Below are positions 16,817 to 24,646 of a DNA stretch of 33,548 nt, piece after piece. The position numbers were made by a program, and so were the translations under genes. The notes under the pieces are model-generated. The model was not told the DNA's origin. It was given only the letters and a program-made list of their open reading frames with translations, and did not search any database. Location: contig JAUVAY010000011.1 of assembly GCA_030591505.1 (NCBI GenBank), positions 1 to 33,548 on the forward strand, given 5' to 3'. The first letter of the stretch is position 1. Each line of letters starts with the position of its first letter. Source of the stretch: Flavobacteriales bacterium (GTDB lineage Bacteria > Bacteroidota > Bacteroidia > Flavobacteriales_D > JAHECK01).

Positions 16817-16865
16817 TATCCACGGATTTCATCCGCGGCTACAAAAATTATGCTCCTTCGGAGCC
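16817..16865. repeat. REP-like double-hairpin element
   Basis: Two GC-rich hairpins stand in AT-rich DNA. The first is CCACGGAT-TTC-ATCCGCGG (16820-16838, one mismatch in eight pairs). The second is GCTCC-TTC-GGAGC (16852-16864, perfect). Both have a TTC loop and they are 13 bases apart. This arrangement resembles repetitive extragenic palindromes, and similar cassettes occur in intergenic DNA of many Bacteroidota (from memory). There is no transposase in the window. Confidence 0.6.
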
Positions 16866-16950
16866 GCCTCGCAACATTTAACCCTTACTTTTTATTATTA
16901 CAATTTCTGTTTATAAAAACGGTCAACCATAATCAGGGATGGTCATTTTG

Positions 16951-16985
16951 CTTCGTACTTCGCGCTCCGTGCTTCCGTCTTCTTT
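16951..16985. repeat. Five degenerate 7-bp tandem units
   Basis: The sequence can be divided into heptamers CTTCGTA, CTTCGCG, CTCCGTG, CTTCCGT and CTTCTTT. Most share a CTTC or CTCC start followed by CG. It lies immediately beyond the 3' end of the glycosyltransferase gene and might act as part of a 3' boundary. The unit length matches the TCGTAAT heptamers at 7364-7377. Confidence 0.55.
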
Positions 16986-16991
16986 TCTCCT

Positions 16992-17870
16992 TCACTTAAT
17001 CAACCTATAATTCCTATACTCCCCTAATCGAATTCCTGATACTTTTTCGACTACTTGCTTTACCCTGTTTTTGAAACTTAGTTTGATGGAAGATGCATTA
17101 TAATGAAATTCCCAATCCTGATCAGCTATTCGCTTTTCCATTACCTCAGGATGCTCTTCTTTAAATGGAACTAATGAATCTATTCCAGAATAATCATAGG
17201 AAAGTTCTTTCTGATCAACTTTCTTTTCCAGATCATCTCCACTGTGCCACAATTGATGAAAGGATTTTTGCTTTTCTTGTTGAGTAATTGGATCTTTTAC
17301 CCAACCATAATGATAGATATAAGCATCGATCAATTTAACATTCAGCTTCTCATTATTTCCTTTTCTAAAGCCCTGAGCATCTTTATAAGAATAGATATCC
17401 TTCTTGTTTTTTATTACACGGATCTCCCTTCTGTACCAGTTATATGAATTAGCTATATAATTATAAGAACCGTAGAAATGGCGATAATTAAATAATAAGC
17501 CATCTACGTTTTCATCATCTTTATATTTCTCCATCGCCTCGCGAATAATTGGAAGATATTTTTCATGAACGACCTCGTCTCCTTGAATATAAAAAATCCA
17601 ATCGCTAGTTGGAGGTACAGCTTTTAATGCCTTATTGGTTTCATCTGCCAAAACCCTTCCTCCTTCTCTAAGATTTTCATCCCAGTGAGTTTCAATTACT
17701 TTTATTTTTTCTGGAGATATTGAACTTAATAATTCCAGGCTATTATCCTCTGATTCTCCAGCAGCAACAATAAAATCATCACATATCGGGAGAATAGACT
17801 GTATAGCTTCAACTATAGGGTAATCATATTTAATTACATTCTTCCCAAAGCTAACACCGGTTACTTTCAT
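16992..17870 (-). CDS. Family 2-like glycosyltransferase
   Basis: This cytosolic or membrane-associated protein of 292 residues has a GT-A fold of the GT2 type. It begins MKVTGVSFGKNVIKYDYP, has the acidic stretch VAAGESEDNSLE typical of the nucleotide-sugar region, and WIFYIQGDEVVHEKY in place of a canonical DxD motif. A longer frame opens at 17918, but it would overlap the ABC gene by 47 bases. ATG at 17870 is one base after the ABC stop and follows an AGGAA sequence, so it is preferred. The protein probably adds a sugar to a cell-envelope glycan exported with the help of the preceding ABC protein. Donor and acceptor cannot be told from sequence. Confidence 0.85.
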   Translation of the reverse strand: MKVTGVSFGKNVIKYDYPIVEAIQSILPICDDFIVAAGESEDNSLELLSSISPEKIKVIETHWDENLREGGRVLADETNKALKAVPPTSDWIFYIQGDEVVHEKYLPIIREAMEKYKDDENVDGLLFNYRHFYGSYNYIANSYNWYRREIRVIKNKKDIYSYKDAQGFRKGNNEKLNVKLIDAYIYHYGWVKDPITQQEKQKSFHQLWHSGDDLEKKVDQKELSYDYSGIDSLVPFKEEHPEVMEKRIADQDWEFHYNASSIKLSFKNRVKQVVEKVSGIRLGEYRNYRLIK

Positions 17871-17871
17871 C

Positions 17872-19701
17872 TTATTCCTGTTGAAGTAGCTGCAAACGTT
17901 TATATAATCCGCCTTCAATATTCATAAGTTCTGTATGGGACCCTTTTTCTACTATTCTTCCTTTTTCGATGACGATGATAATATCGGCATGTTGAATTGT
18001 ACTTAAACGGTGAGCGATAATAAGTGAAGTACGATCTTTTAAAAGATTTTCAAGTGCATCACGAACCAGTTTTTCGGATTCAGTATCGAGCGATGATGTA
18101 GCCTCATCCAAAATTAAAATTGGGGAATTACGTAAGATAGCCCTTGCAATGCTGATTCTTTGGCGCTGACCACCGGATAAATTACTTCCCATATCACCCA
18201 TGATCGTATCATAACCATTGGGAGTCTCCTCTATAAAATCATGTGCATTAGCCACTTTAGCTGCCCTAATAACATCTTCCTTATTAACTTCTTCGAAGCC
18301 AAAAGCGATATTATTAAAAATCGTATCGTTAAATAGAATCGACTGTTGAGTTACAATTCCAATATAGTCTCTAAGATTGGTGGTCTTAATATCCTTAAGA
18401 TCATATCCATCAATACTTACTTTTCCAGAAGTAGCATCAATAAAACGTGGGATCATATCAAAGAGTGTTGATTTTCCACTTCCAGATGGTCCAACTAAAG
18501 CAACGGTTTTTCCTTTAGGAATATCAAATGAAACCTCATGAAGTACTTCATTTAAGCCATCATAGCTAAAGCTCACGTTTTCAAAACTCATGCTATGTTC
18601 AAAAGATCGCAATTCTATCGCTTGTTCAGGATCATTAATTGTACTATCCGTATCTATTACACTCAATATCCTTCTTCCTGAAGCCAATCCGCGTTGTACA
18701 TTAGAAAATGCTGAGGAAAGTGCTTTCGCCGGAGCCAAGATCTGGGAAAAAATAATGATAAACCCAATAAACTTCGGTCCATCAAGACCGGAGCTATTAT
18801 CCAGAACAAGAGTTCCACCATAAAACAAAAGTCCGGCTGCAACCATAATGCCCATAAATTCACTTAATGGAGAGGCAGCATCCTTTTTATAGGCCATAGA
18901 TGTGATAATGTGAGCGTATTTATGATTGATCTTATCAAAGCCCTTCTTCATAAATCCATCCGCATTAAAAGCCTTGATCACTTTAATACCAATAATAGAC
19001 TCATCGATAAATGACATCAAATTAGCCAAGGTCTCTTGTCCAATTTTAGCTTGTTTTCTAAGCGCATTGGTAACGGTCCCGATAATAATCCCGGATAAGG
19101 GTAATAAGATCAGAGTAAAAAGAGTAAGCTTTCCAGAGATCATAAACAATGTTATGAAGTAAGCTATGATAGTAGCTGGCTCTCTGAATATTACTGTCAA
19201 AGTATTAACAACAGAATTCTCAACTTCTTGTACATCATTGGTAAGTCTTGAAACCAGGTCACCTCTTTTTTGGTTACTAAAAAAAAGCGTGTTAAGGCCA
19301 ATGATCTTATAATAGATCGTTTCCCTAATATTTTTAACCACTCTTGCTCTTGTCTGTGCTTCTATTCTTAATGAAAGGTAGCGAAATGCATTTTTCAAAA
19401 ATGAAGAAATAACGAGAAGAACTACAATAAAAGTCAGGGCACCAATGGTTCCTTTTGAAATTATTATTTGGTTAAAGTAGAATGAAAAAAGATCAAGGAA
19501 GTAATTTAGACTAAAGTAAAATTCAGGAGCTTGAGTTATCGCCTCTGTACTCTCTTGTCCAAACAATACATTAAGCAAGGGAATCACTAATGTGAAATTC
19601 AACAAGCCAAAAACGATGGAAAACAAAGAGAAAATGAAATAACGGATCGTTATTCCTCCCAGCGGTTTTGCAAAAGATATTAATCGGAAATAGGTCTTCA
19701 T
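17872..19701 (-). CDS. MsbA-like ABC transporter, fused permease and ATPase
   Basis: This 609-residue half-transporter has an N-terminal six-helix membrane domain (about residues 1-335) and a C-terminal nucleotide-binding domain. The Walker A motif GPSGSGKST is near residue 400, the signature LSGGQRQRISIARAIL near 505 and Walker B ILILDEATSSLD near 525, followed by the switch histidine in IIAHRLSTI. The architecture is that of lipid A or drug exporters working as homodimers. The one-base gap to the glycosyltransferase suggests export of a glycosylated lipid, which is an inference. The promoter region lies in the divergent spacer with the oxygenase gene. Confidence 0.95.
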   Translation of the reverse strand: MKTYFRLISFAKPLGGITIRYFIFSLFSIVFGLLNFTLVIPLLNVLFGQESTEAITQAPEFYFSLNYFLDLFSFYFNQIIISKGTIGALTFIVVLLVISSFLKNAFRYLSLRIEAQTRARVVKNIRETIYYKIIGLNTLFFSNQKRGDLVSRLTNDVQEVENSVVNTLTVIFREPATIIAYFITLFMISGKLTLFTLILLPLSGIIIGTVTNALRKQAKIGQETLANLMSFIDESIIGIKVIKAFNADGFMKKGFDKINHKYAHIITSMAYKKDAASPLSEFMGIMVAAGLLFYGGTLVLDNSSGLDGPKFIGFIIIFSQILAPAKALSSAFSNVQRGLASGRRILSVIDTDSTINDPEQAIELRSFEHSMSFENVSFSYDGLNEVLHEVSFDIPKGKTVALVGPSGSGKSTLFDMIPRFIDATSGKVSIDGYDLKDIKTTNLRDYIGIVTQQSILFNDTIFNNIAFGFEEVNKEDVIRAAKVANAHDFIEETPNGYDTIMGDMGSNLSGGQRQRISIARAILRNSPILILDEATSSLDTESEKLVRDALENLLKDRTSLIIAHRLSTIQHADIIIVIEKGRIVEKGSHTELMNIEGGLYKRLQLLQQE

Positions 19702-19717
19702 ATAATTACAAGGTCGA

Positions 19718-19749
19718 CAAAGGTAAAGTAATATTTAGTGTTTATTCAA
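19718..19749 (-). promoter_or_regulatory. Candidate promoter of the ABC-glycosyltransferase operon
   Basis: On the minus strand TTG (19749-19747), 21 bases, then TACCTTTG (19725-19718) fit the Bacteroidota -33/-7 pattern. The ATG at 19701 is 16 bases further, leaving a leader of about 10 bases. Confidence 0.55.
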
Positions 19750-19815
19750 TTCACCATTGAAAATTGTTTTTACATATAACATTTGATTGAGGCGCTGAGT
19801 GGAAGTATAATGTCT

Positions 19816-19823
19816 TATTTTTG
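19816..19823 (+). promoter_or_regulatory. Candidate -7 promoter box for the oxygenase gene
   Basis: TATTTTTG matches TAnnTTTG and is 16 bases before the chosen ATG at 19840. It lies inside the longer reading frames that start at 19783 or 19810, which argues against those starts. No TTG at the ideal -33 distance is seen. Confidence 0.5.
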
Positions 19824-19839
19824 TGCAAAGCCAACTGAT

Positions 19840-20787
19840 ATGAAACGAACATCAATACCTGTAGTGGATCTTGATCGATTTAGGTCTTCTGATTCCAAGG
19901 TAAAGGAATCATTTATAAAGGAAATTGGTGCTGCCTATAGTGACATTGGATTTGTTGCAATAGAAAATCACGGAATTGACAAAGTTCTGATAAAAAAACT
20001 ATACGAAGAGATAGAAAAATTTTTCAATTTAGATGTTAGTGTAAAAGAACGCTATGAGAATGTACATGGTGGCCAACGTGGATTCACTTCATTTGGTAAG
20101 GAACATGCAAAAGATTCTAACAAAGGAGATCTAAAGGAATTCTGGCATTTTGGACAGATCCTAGAAGAGAATGACCCTTTACAAAATGAATATCCAGATA
20201 ATGTTTTTGTAGATGAACTTCCTGACTTCAATAAATATGGTTTGCAGGCTTATACTGTATTTGAAGAAACGGGAAAATTGATACTGCAATCATTAGCCCT
20301 TTATCTTGGTATAGATGAATTTTATTTTGACTCATGGGTAGACAGAGGGAATTCAATATTACGTCCTATCTATTACCCTCCTATTAGCGAAGCACCGGAT
20401 GGTGCTGTAAGGGCTGGTGCTCATGAAGATATTAACCTTATCACATTACTTGTTGGTGCAAGTGCTGAGGGCTTAGAAGTTCAAGATCGAGATGGGAATT
20501 GGATAGCAGCAAAAGCGAAAGAAGATCAGATAGTAGTAAACGTAGGTGATATGTTACAGCGTTTAAGTAATAATTGTTTAAAATCTACGACACATCGCGT
20601 TATCAATCCACCTAAAGAAAAATGGGGTACACCTCGCTTTTCAGTGCCCTTTTTTCTACATCCTCAATCTGCAATGCCTTTAAACTGTTTGAGCGAGTGT
20701 ATTGATAGTGATCATCCAAAAGCATACGATGATATTAGCTCAGGGCAGTATTTAATAGAACGTTTAAAAGAAATTGGATTAATATAA
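19840..20787 (+). CDS. Isopenicillin N synthase-like 2-oxoglutarate/Fe(II) oxygenase
   Basis: This 315-residue cytosolic protein belongs to the non-haem iron, 2-oxoglutarate-dependent oxygenase family that includes isopenicillin N synthase. The start at ATG 19840 (MKRTSIPVVDL) matches the usual family N-terminus; upstream TTG and ATG codons overlap a promoter box. The iron ligands are H195 and D197 (AHEDINLITLL) and H252 (STTHRV). The 2-oxoglutarate-binding pair is R266 and S268 (PRFSVPFF). All catalytic residues are present, so it should be active, but the substrate is unknown. A thioesterase gene follows after seven bases, consistent with an operon acting on a small acid or an acyl compound. 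Confidence 0.92.
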   Translation: MKRTSIPVVDLDRFRSSDSKVKESFIKEIGAAYSDIGFVAIENHGIDKVLIKKLYEEIEKFFNLDVSVKERYENVHGGQRGFTSFGKEHAKDSNKGDLKEFWHFGQILEENDPLQNEYPDNVFVDELPDFNKYGLQAYTVFEETGKLILQSLALYLGIDEFYFDSWVDRGNSILRPIYYPPISEAPDGAVRAGAHEDINLITLLVGASAEGLEVQDRDGNWIAAKAKEDQIVVNVGDMLQRLSNNCLKSTTHRVINPPKEKWGTPRFSVPFFLHPQSAMPLNCLSECIDSDHPKAYDDISSGQYLIERLKEIGLI

Positions 20788-20794
20788 CAGTCTT

Positions 20795-21208
20795 ATGAAT
20801 GATATGAAGGACATGACACTTATTACGCAAAAAATTGCCATGACAAGAGATCTTGGAGTGCATGGTAACTTATTTGGTGGAAATATGCTGTCGTGGGTAG
20901 ATGAAGCTGCCGGTTTAATGGCAACAAAGATCTGTCAAACAACCAATATGGTGACAGTAAAGATGGAGGAGGTTAACTTTAAGAAACCCGTAAAAATGGG
21001 GTTTTCAATAAGTATTTATGGACAAGTTGTGAGAATGGGAAGGTCATCTATCACTTTGTATATGGAAGCTAGGAAGCACAATGTATATTCTGGAGAAGAA
21101 ACCTTGGTGACCTCAACAAAAATTGTTTTTGTCCGTATAGATGAAGTTGGGGACCCTATTCCTATTAATGAACCTATTAGAGATAAATATAAAGAGTTAA
21201 TAAAGTAG
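20795..21208 (+). CDS. Hotdog-fold acyl-CoA thioesterase
   Basis: This 137-residue cytosolic enzyme hydrolyses acyl-CoA thioesters. It shows the HGNLFGGNMLSWVDEAAG pattern of the YciA/BACH group, with N25 and D36 at the catalytic positions and a central hotdog helix. The usual family length is about 130-160 residues. ATG at 20795 is used, although M4 or M7 are possible alternatives. It sits seven bases after the oxygenase stop. The chain-length preference cannot be predicted. Confidence 0.9.
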   Translation: MNDMKDMTLITQKIAMTRDLGVHGNLFGGNMLSWVDEAAGLMATKICQTTNMVTVKMEEVNFKKPVKMGFSISIYGQVVRMGRSSITLYMEARKHNVYSGEETLVTSTKIVFVRIDEVGDPIPINEPIRDKYKELIK

Positions 21209-21264
21209 TAGATTGCATTTATAAGAGTTTAATTTATTTTTTAATTTGCTTTAAAATAAAAATC

Positions 21265-21645
21265 GTGGAAATTTATCAATTAGCAGCAACCAAAAAGACC
21301 CCAAAAGTAATCCTTGATCATAAAAAAGGGTATTTTGAATTTTCTGGTATAGCCATGCCAGAAGACACTGTGATTTTTTTCACTCCTCTTTTGAAGAAGA
21401 TCAAAGAATACTTTAAGGCAACTGAAGTACCTATAGTCTTTCATTTTTCAGTTTATTATTTTAATTCCCTTTCATCAAAAATGCTTTATGAGATGTTTAA
21501 AGTTATTGAACGTAATCATAAAAAAGGGAAAGAAGTTAGAATTGAATGGTTGTATGAGGAAGATGATGAAAGTATGGAAGAAGCAGGTAAATTGTTTTTA
21601 GAAAGTATTGATGTTCCTTCAGAAATGATATTAAGTGAATCTTAA
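21265..21645 (+). CDS. SiaC-like (DUF1987) regulatory phosphoprotein, copy 1
   Basis: This 126-residue protein belongs to the DUF1987/SiaC family. In Pseudomonas, SiaC is phosphorylated on T68 by SiaB, dephosphorylated by SiaA, and controls the diguanylate cyclase SiaD. Here the same position is S68 in YYFNSLSSK. The PEDTVIFFTPLLKKIKEYF helix region and the acidic YEEDDESMEE stretch also fit. The start is GTG at 21265; the first ATG in frame is residue 31, inside the domain, so it is too late. The second copy follows after five bases. No SiaA, SiaB or GGDEF gene is in the window, so partners must be elsewhere or different. Confidence 0.85.
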   Translation: MEIYQLAATKKTPKVILDHKKGYFEFSGIAMPEDTVIFFTPLLKKIKEYFKATEVPIVFHFSVYYFNSLSSKMLYEMFKVIERNHKKGKEVRIEWLYEEDDESMEEAGKLFLESIDVPSEMILSES

Positions 21646-21650
21646 TTTCG

Positions 21651-22007
21651 ATGATCTATAAGTCCAAACCAAAAATTGAGTTTGATGATGCTCAAAATAG
21701 AATTCGTTTTGAGGGTATCTTTATTATAAAATCATATTGGGAAGAGGACAAGTCTATGGTTGATCAAATCAAAGACTTTATTCAGGGCAGGGATGAATTA
21801 CTATTAGATTTTGCCATTTTTTATCTTGATTCAGTAAGTAGAAAGATCTTCTTTGAATTATTTGTAGCACTTAAAGAAGAGCTTCTTAAAATACCCCATT
21901 TAACAATAGACTGGTATTTTGATGAAGAGGATGAAACAATATTTGAATTAGGTGATGTGCTCACAGGTGTATTAACAATACCTTTCAATTTTATTAAAAA
22001 CGACTAA
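21651..22007 (+). CDS. SiaC-like (DUF1987) protein, divergent copy 2
   Basis: This 118-residue protein has the same layout as the preceding one: a beta-rich N-terminus, YWEEDKSMVDQIKDF helix, the FAIFYLDSVSRK core with S61 at the phosphosite position, and an acidic WYFDEEDETIFE segment. Sequence identity between the two copies is low, so the duplication is old or each was acquired separately. It is five bases after copy 1 and surely in the same operon. The two could form a pair of phospho-switches for one target or counteract each other; this is inference. Convergent smpB begins 11 bases after its stop. Confidence 0.75.
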   Translation: MIYKSKPKIEFDDAQNRIRFEGIFIIKSYWEEDKSMVDQIKDFIQGRDELLLDFAIFYLDSVSRKIFFELFVALKEELLKIPHLTIDWYFDEEDETIFELGDVLTGVLTIPFNFIKND

Positions 22008-22018
22008 GTAATCGTTAT

Positions 22019-22471
22019 TTATTGGTAGCCTGCACGGTCGATATCTCGTTGAACATCCTTCTCTTTTAGGCTGTCTCTTTTATCGTGTGTTTTTCTACCT
22101 TGCGCCAAGGCAATATCAAGTTTAGCATAGCCCTTTTCATTAATAAATAGTCGGATCGGCACTACGGTCAGTCCCTTATTCTTCAATTTCTTTAAAAGCT
22201 TTGCTAATTCTCTTTTATTAAGCAACAGTTTTCTTTCTCTTAAAGGCTCATGATTATTATAGCTTCCGGGATCATACTCTGCTATATGCATACCTTTTAC
22301 AAATAGTTCACCTTTTTTAAAATGACAATAAGCCTCTGCTATGCTTACTTTAGAATCTCGAATAGATTTTATCTCAGTGCCAGTAAGCTGTATCCCAGCG
22401 GTAAACGTTTCGATAAAAGTATATTCGAAACGTGCCTTTTTATTTTTAATATTTACAGAAGCTGCTACCAT
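22019..22471 (-). CDS. smpB: SsrA-binding protein
   Basis: SmpB binds tmRNA and brings it to stalled ribosomes for trans-translation. This 150-residue protein shows the full family pattern: [20 protein letters not shown] at the start, [26 protein letters not shown], and the C-terminal [15 protein letters not shown] tail that enters the ribosomal mRNA path. It is the last gene of the metal-transport operon, only one base after the permease stop, so it probably shares that transcript. The tmRNA gene itself is not in the window. Confidence 0.97.
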   Translation of the reverse strand: MVAASVNIKNKKARFEYTFIETFTAGIQLTGTEIKSIRDSKVSIAEAYCHFKKGELFVKGMHIAEYDPGSYNNHEPLRERKLLLNKRELAKLLKKLKNKGLTVVPIRLFINEKGYAKLDIALAQGRKTHDKRDSLKEKDVQRDIDRAGYQ

Positions 22472-22472
22472 A

Positions 22473-23342
22473 CTATTTAGAAAACTTGATCCATTTTACT
22501 ACTATTCCTTCTTTAGGTCGGAAAAATAATGCTAGCAAAAATAGCATTCCTGCGCTAACTGCCATAGATCCCGCAATAGAACTATCCAAAACCCAGGCTA
22601 AGTAATAGCCCATTATAGAAGAAAGCACACCAAACACTACTGAAAGCACTACCATAACCTTAAGCTTATCGCTTAATAAATAAGCTGTTGCAGGAGGGAT
22701 CACTAAAAAGGCTACTACTAATATCGCCCCAACCGATTCGAAAGAAACAACGGTAGTGAGCGAAACAAGCATCATTAAGGAATAATGCCAGATGGTGGTT
22801 TTAATTCCCAAAGACCGGGCATATTCCTCATCGAAAGAAGATAATATCCATCCTCTCCAACCGGCGACAATGGCAATAAGTATAATAATAAGATTTACCC
22901 CTAAGATCCATACTTGCCTTGGTCCTATCGATTCGCCGGAAGCTGTGTAGATCAGATCAAGGGGTACATAAGCAATCTCCCCATAGAGCACACATTCCTG
23001 GTCAAGGTCAATTTGGGAGGCAAAGGCACTGATCAAAATAATTCCCAAAGCAAAAAGAAAAGTAAAGGTAACACCTATTGATGCGTCAGTTTGCATCTTT
23101 ATCCGTTTATCAAGCCACTGTATTATTAAGGTCGTAATCATCCCGAATAACGCAGCACCGATCAAAAGGAAATAATTAGTGTCAAAACCAGCAACCAAGT
23201 AAGCTAACGCAATACCAGGTAATACCGCATGTGAGATCGCATCACCGATCATCGCCATCTTGCGCAATAATAAGAAGCTACCAAGTATCCCACTGGAAGC
23301 GGCAAGTAAAGCACCTGTAAATATTATCCAAAAGGCCGTCAT
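22473..23342 (-). CDS. TroD/ZnuB-like metal ABC transporter permease
   Basis: This 289-residue inner-membrane protein has about eight or nine helices of the ABC-3 family (manganese, zinc and iron importers). Typical motifs are [29 protein letters not shown] near the N-terminus (residues 22-50) and the [14 protein letters not shown] coupling region. ATG overlaps the stop of the fused permease by one base (TGATG). It should pair with that permease as a heterodimer, served by the ATPase and the binding protein. Unlike its partner it has no extra domain. Confidence 0.94.
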   Translation of the reverse strand: MTAFWIIFTGALLAASSGILGSFLLLRKMAMIGDAISHAVLPGIALAYLVAGFDTNYFLLIGAALFGMITTLIIQWLDKRIKMQTDASIGVTFTFLFALGIILISAFASQIDLDQECVLYGEIAYVPLDLIYTASGESIGPRQVWILGVNLIIILIAIVAGWRGWILSSFDEEYARSLGIKTTIWHYSLMMLVSLTTVVSFESVGAILVVAFLVIPPATAYLLSDKLKVMVVLSVVFGVLSSIMGYYLAWVLDSSIAGSMAVSAGMLFLLALFFRPKEGIVVKWIKFSK

Positions 23343-24643
23343 CAGGTTCTTATTTTAGGTATGCGTGAATGGTGAGGGTCTATTTCAGGATTATCCAGTT
23401 CTTTGGTTAATTGAAATTCGATCTCCGGTGTGATAACATGTTCTATGGCTTCTGCATCATGGTGTACAAATGAAGGATCGATCAGCATCTTTTTTGTTAG
23501 GTATAATTCCCATAATCTATGTAAGCGTACTATTCGCCTGCTTTCAGTAATTCCTTCAGTTGTTAAAGCCCAACTCTCTCCTACCCTAACCACTTGCTTT
23601 TTTCTTTCCAAAATTGAAAGGCCTTTTATAACTCTTTTTATTTCAGTTTGAAGTTTTACATTTAATTCAAGTGGACTTCTTTTTACATCGATCTCTTTCT
23701 TTGTTTCGCCAATATGATAAAAAGATTTTAGCACGTTTTCAATCAATATTTTTTGTTGATTCTTTCGTTTCTTTCGCTGTCTTGATACGATACCTTTTTC
23801 CGGTGCAAAAATGACAGAGATAAGGGTAATAAAACTCAATACCATAACAATCCAGGGTCCAGTAGGCATTTGTGGAGCTGTATAGGATAGAAACGAACCA
23901 AAATAACCTGCGATCATTCCAAACAGAACGGTTAAGCCCATAAATAGTCCCATCTTATTCGTCCACTGCCTCGCAGAAGCTGCTGGAGTAATAATGAGTG
24001 CAGCCATAAGTATCATACCTACTGCCTGAATTCCTAATGCTATTGCAAGAATTGTTAAGGATGATAACAACCACTCATAAAATCGAACATTCAATCCTTT
24101 GCTAATAGCAAACTCACGATCGAATGATATTAGAATAAAAGCGCGTTTAAAGATTATAATAAAGAAAAACAAAACAATAGCCATTAAGGCGAAGAGCTGA
24201 ACATCCAACGAGTTCATTGAAGCTGCTTTCCCAAATAGGTATTGATCAAGTCCGGTCATATTTCCTTCACTATTATGCTGGGCATAGGTGAGCAATACGA
24301 TACCAACTCCAAAAAAGAAACTTAAAGCAATTGCGATAGCTGCATCTGTTTTTAATTTAGAACGGTTTACAATTGCATTTATCAAACTGATAGAAAGCCA
24401 CCCGGAGATGAGCGCTCCTATCATCAAGAATAAAGGGTTCTTGCTACCTGAAATTAAAAAAGCGAGGACAATACCCGGTAAAATTGAATGGGCTATTGCA
24501 TCGCCTATCAATGATTGTTTTCTTAAAAAACTGAATGACCCAACCAAGGCGGCACTGCCACCTAAAATTACCGTACCCAAAACCACCATAAGAACATTAT
24601 AGTCTCTAAGTAATAAAAAGTCTATCAGATCTTTGCTGCTCAT
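23342..24643 (-). CDS. Metal ABC permease fused to a DtxR/MntR-like regulatory domain
   Basis: The first 280 residues form an ABC-3 family permease with the GSFSFLRKQSLIGDAIAHS motif. The remaining 150 residues are cytosolic and resemble a DtxR/MntR repressor: a degenerate winged helix (about 300-368, with ALTTEG before the long helix) and an iron-dependent repressor dimerisation domain. The MntR metal ligands can be matched to H375 (RLHRLW), E398, E401 and H402 (AEAIEH), and the end PEIDPHHSRIP matches the family. Total length is 433 residues against about 280 for simple permeases. It may sense metal directly at the transporter, or bind DNA from the membrane. Three bases separate it from the ATPase gene. 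Domain identity is strong; its role is inferred. Confidence 0.92.
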   Translation of the reverse strand: MSSKDLIDFLLLRDYNVLMVVLGTVILGGSAALVGSFSFLRKQSLIGDAIAHSILPGIVLAFLISGSKNPLFLMIGALISGWLSISLINAIVNRSKLKTDAAIAIALSFFFGVGIVLLTYAQHNSEGNMTGLDQYLFGKAASMNSLDVQLFALMAIVLFFFIIIFKRAFILISFDREFAISKGLNVRFYEWLLSSLTILAIALGIQAVGMILMAALIITPAASARQWTNKMGLFMGLTVLFGMIAGYFGSFLSYTAPQMPTGPWIVMVLSFITLISVIFAPEKGIVSRQRKKRKNQQKILIENVLKSFYHIGETKKEIDVKRSPLELNVKLQTEIKRVIKGLSILERKKQVVRVGESWALTTEGITESRRIVRLHRLWELYLTKKMLIDPSFVHHDAEAIEHVITPEIEFQLTKELDNPEIDPHHSRIPKIRT

Positions 24644-24646
24644 CGC

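Larger units (their letters stand above)
16596..16991. other. Intergenic region with repeat elements, no gene
   Basis: This 396-bp gap lies between the 3' end of the glycosyltransferase gene and the 5' end of the cyclase-AraC gene, both on the minus strand. No frame is convincingly coding. The half next to the glycosyltransferase contains the double-hairpin element and heptamer repeats listed separately. The other half should hold the cyclase-AraC promoter, but no perfect TAnnTTTG box is seen there (TATTTTTC is the nearest). Confidence 0.7.

Noticed and set aside
16817-16985. Possible CRISPR or small RNA gene
   Set aside because: Repeats are not regularly spaced by unique spacers and no cas genes are nearby; the hairpins lack a T-run or promoter, so a repeat element is the simpler reading.
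17871-17918. Longer N-terminus for the glycosyltransferase
   Set aside because: It would overlap the ABC transporter gene by 47 bases and add residues not typical of the family; ATG at 17870 follows the ABC stop directly with an AGGAA sequence.
19783-19839. Upstream TTG and ATG starts for the oxygenase
   Set aside because: The extra residues overlap a TATTTTTG promoter box and precede the usual family N-terminus, which begins at 19840.
24288-24602. 104-codon plus-strand frame opposite the fused permease
   Set aside because: It mirrors the conserved permease helices on the other strand and has no start context or family resemblance.
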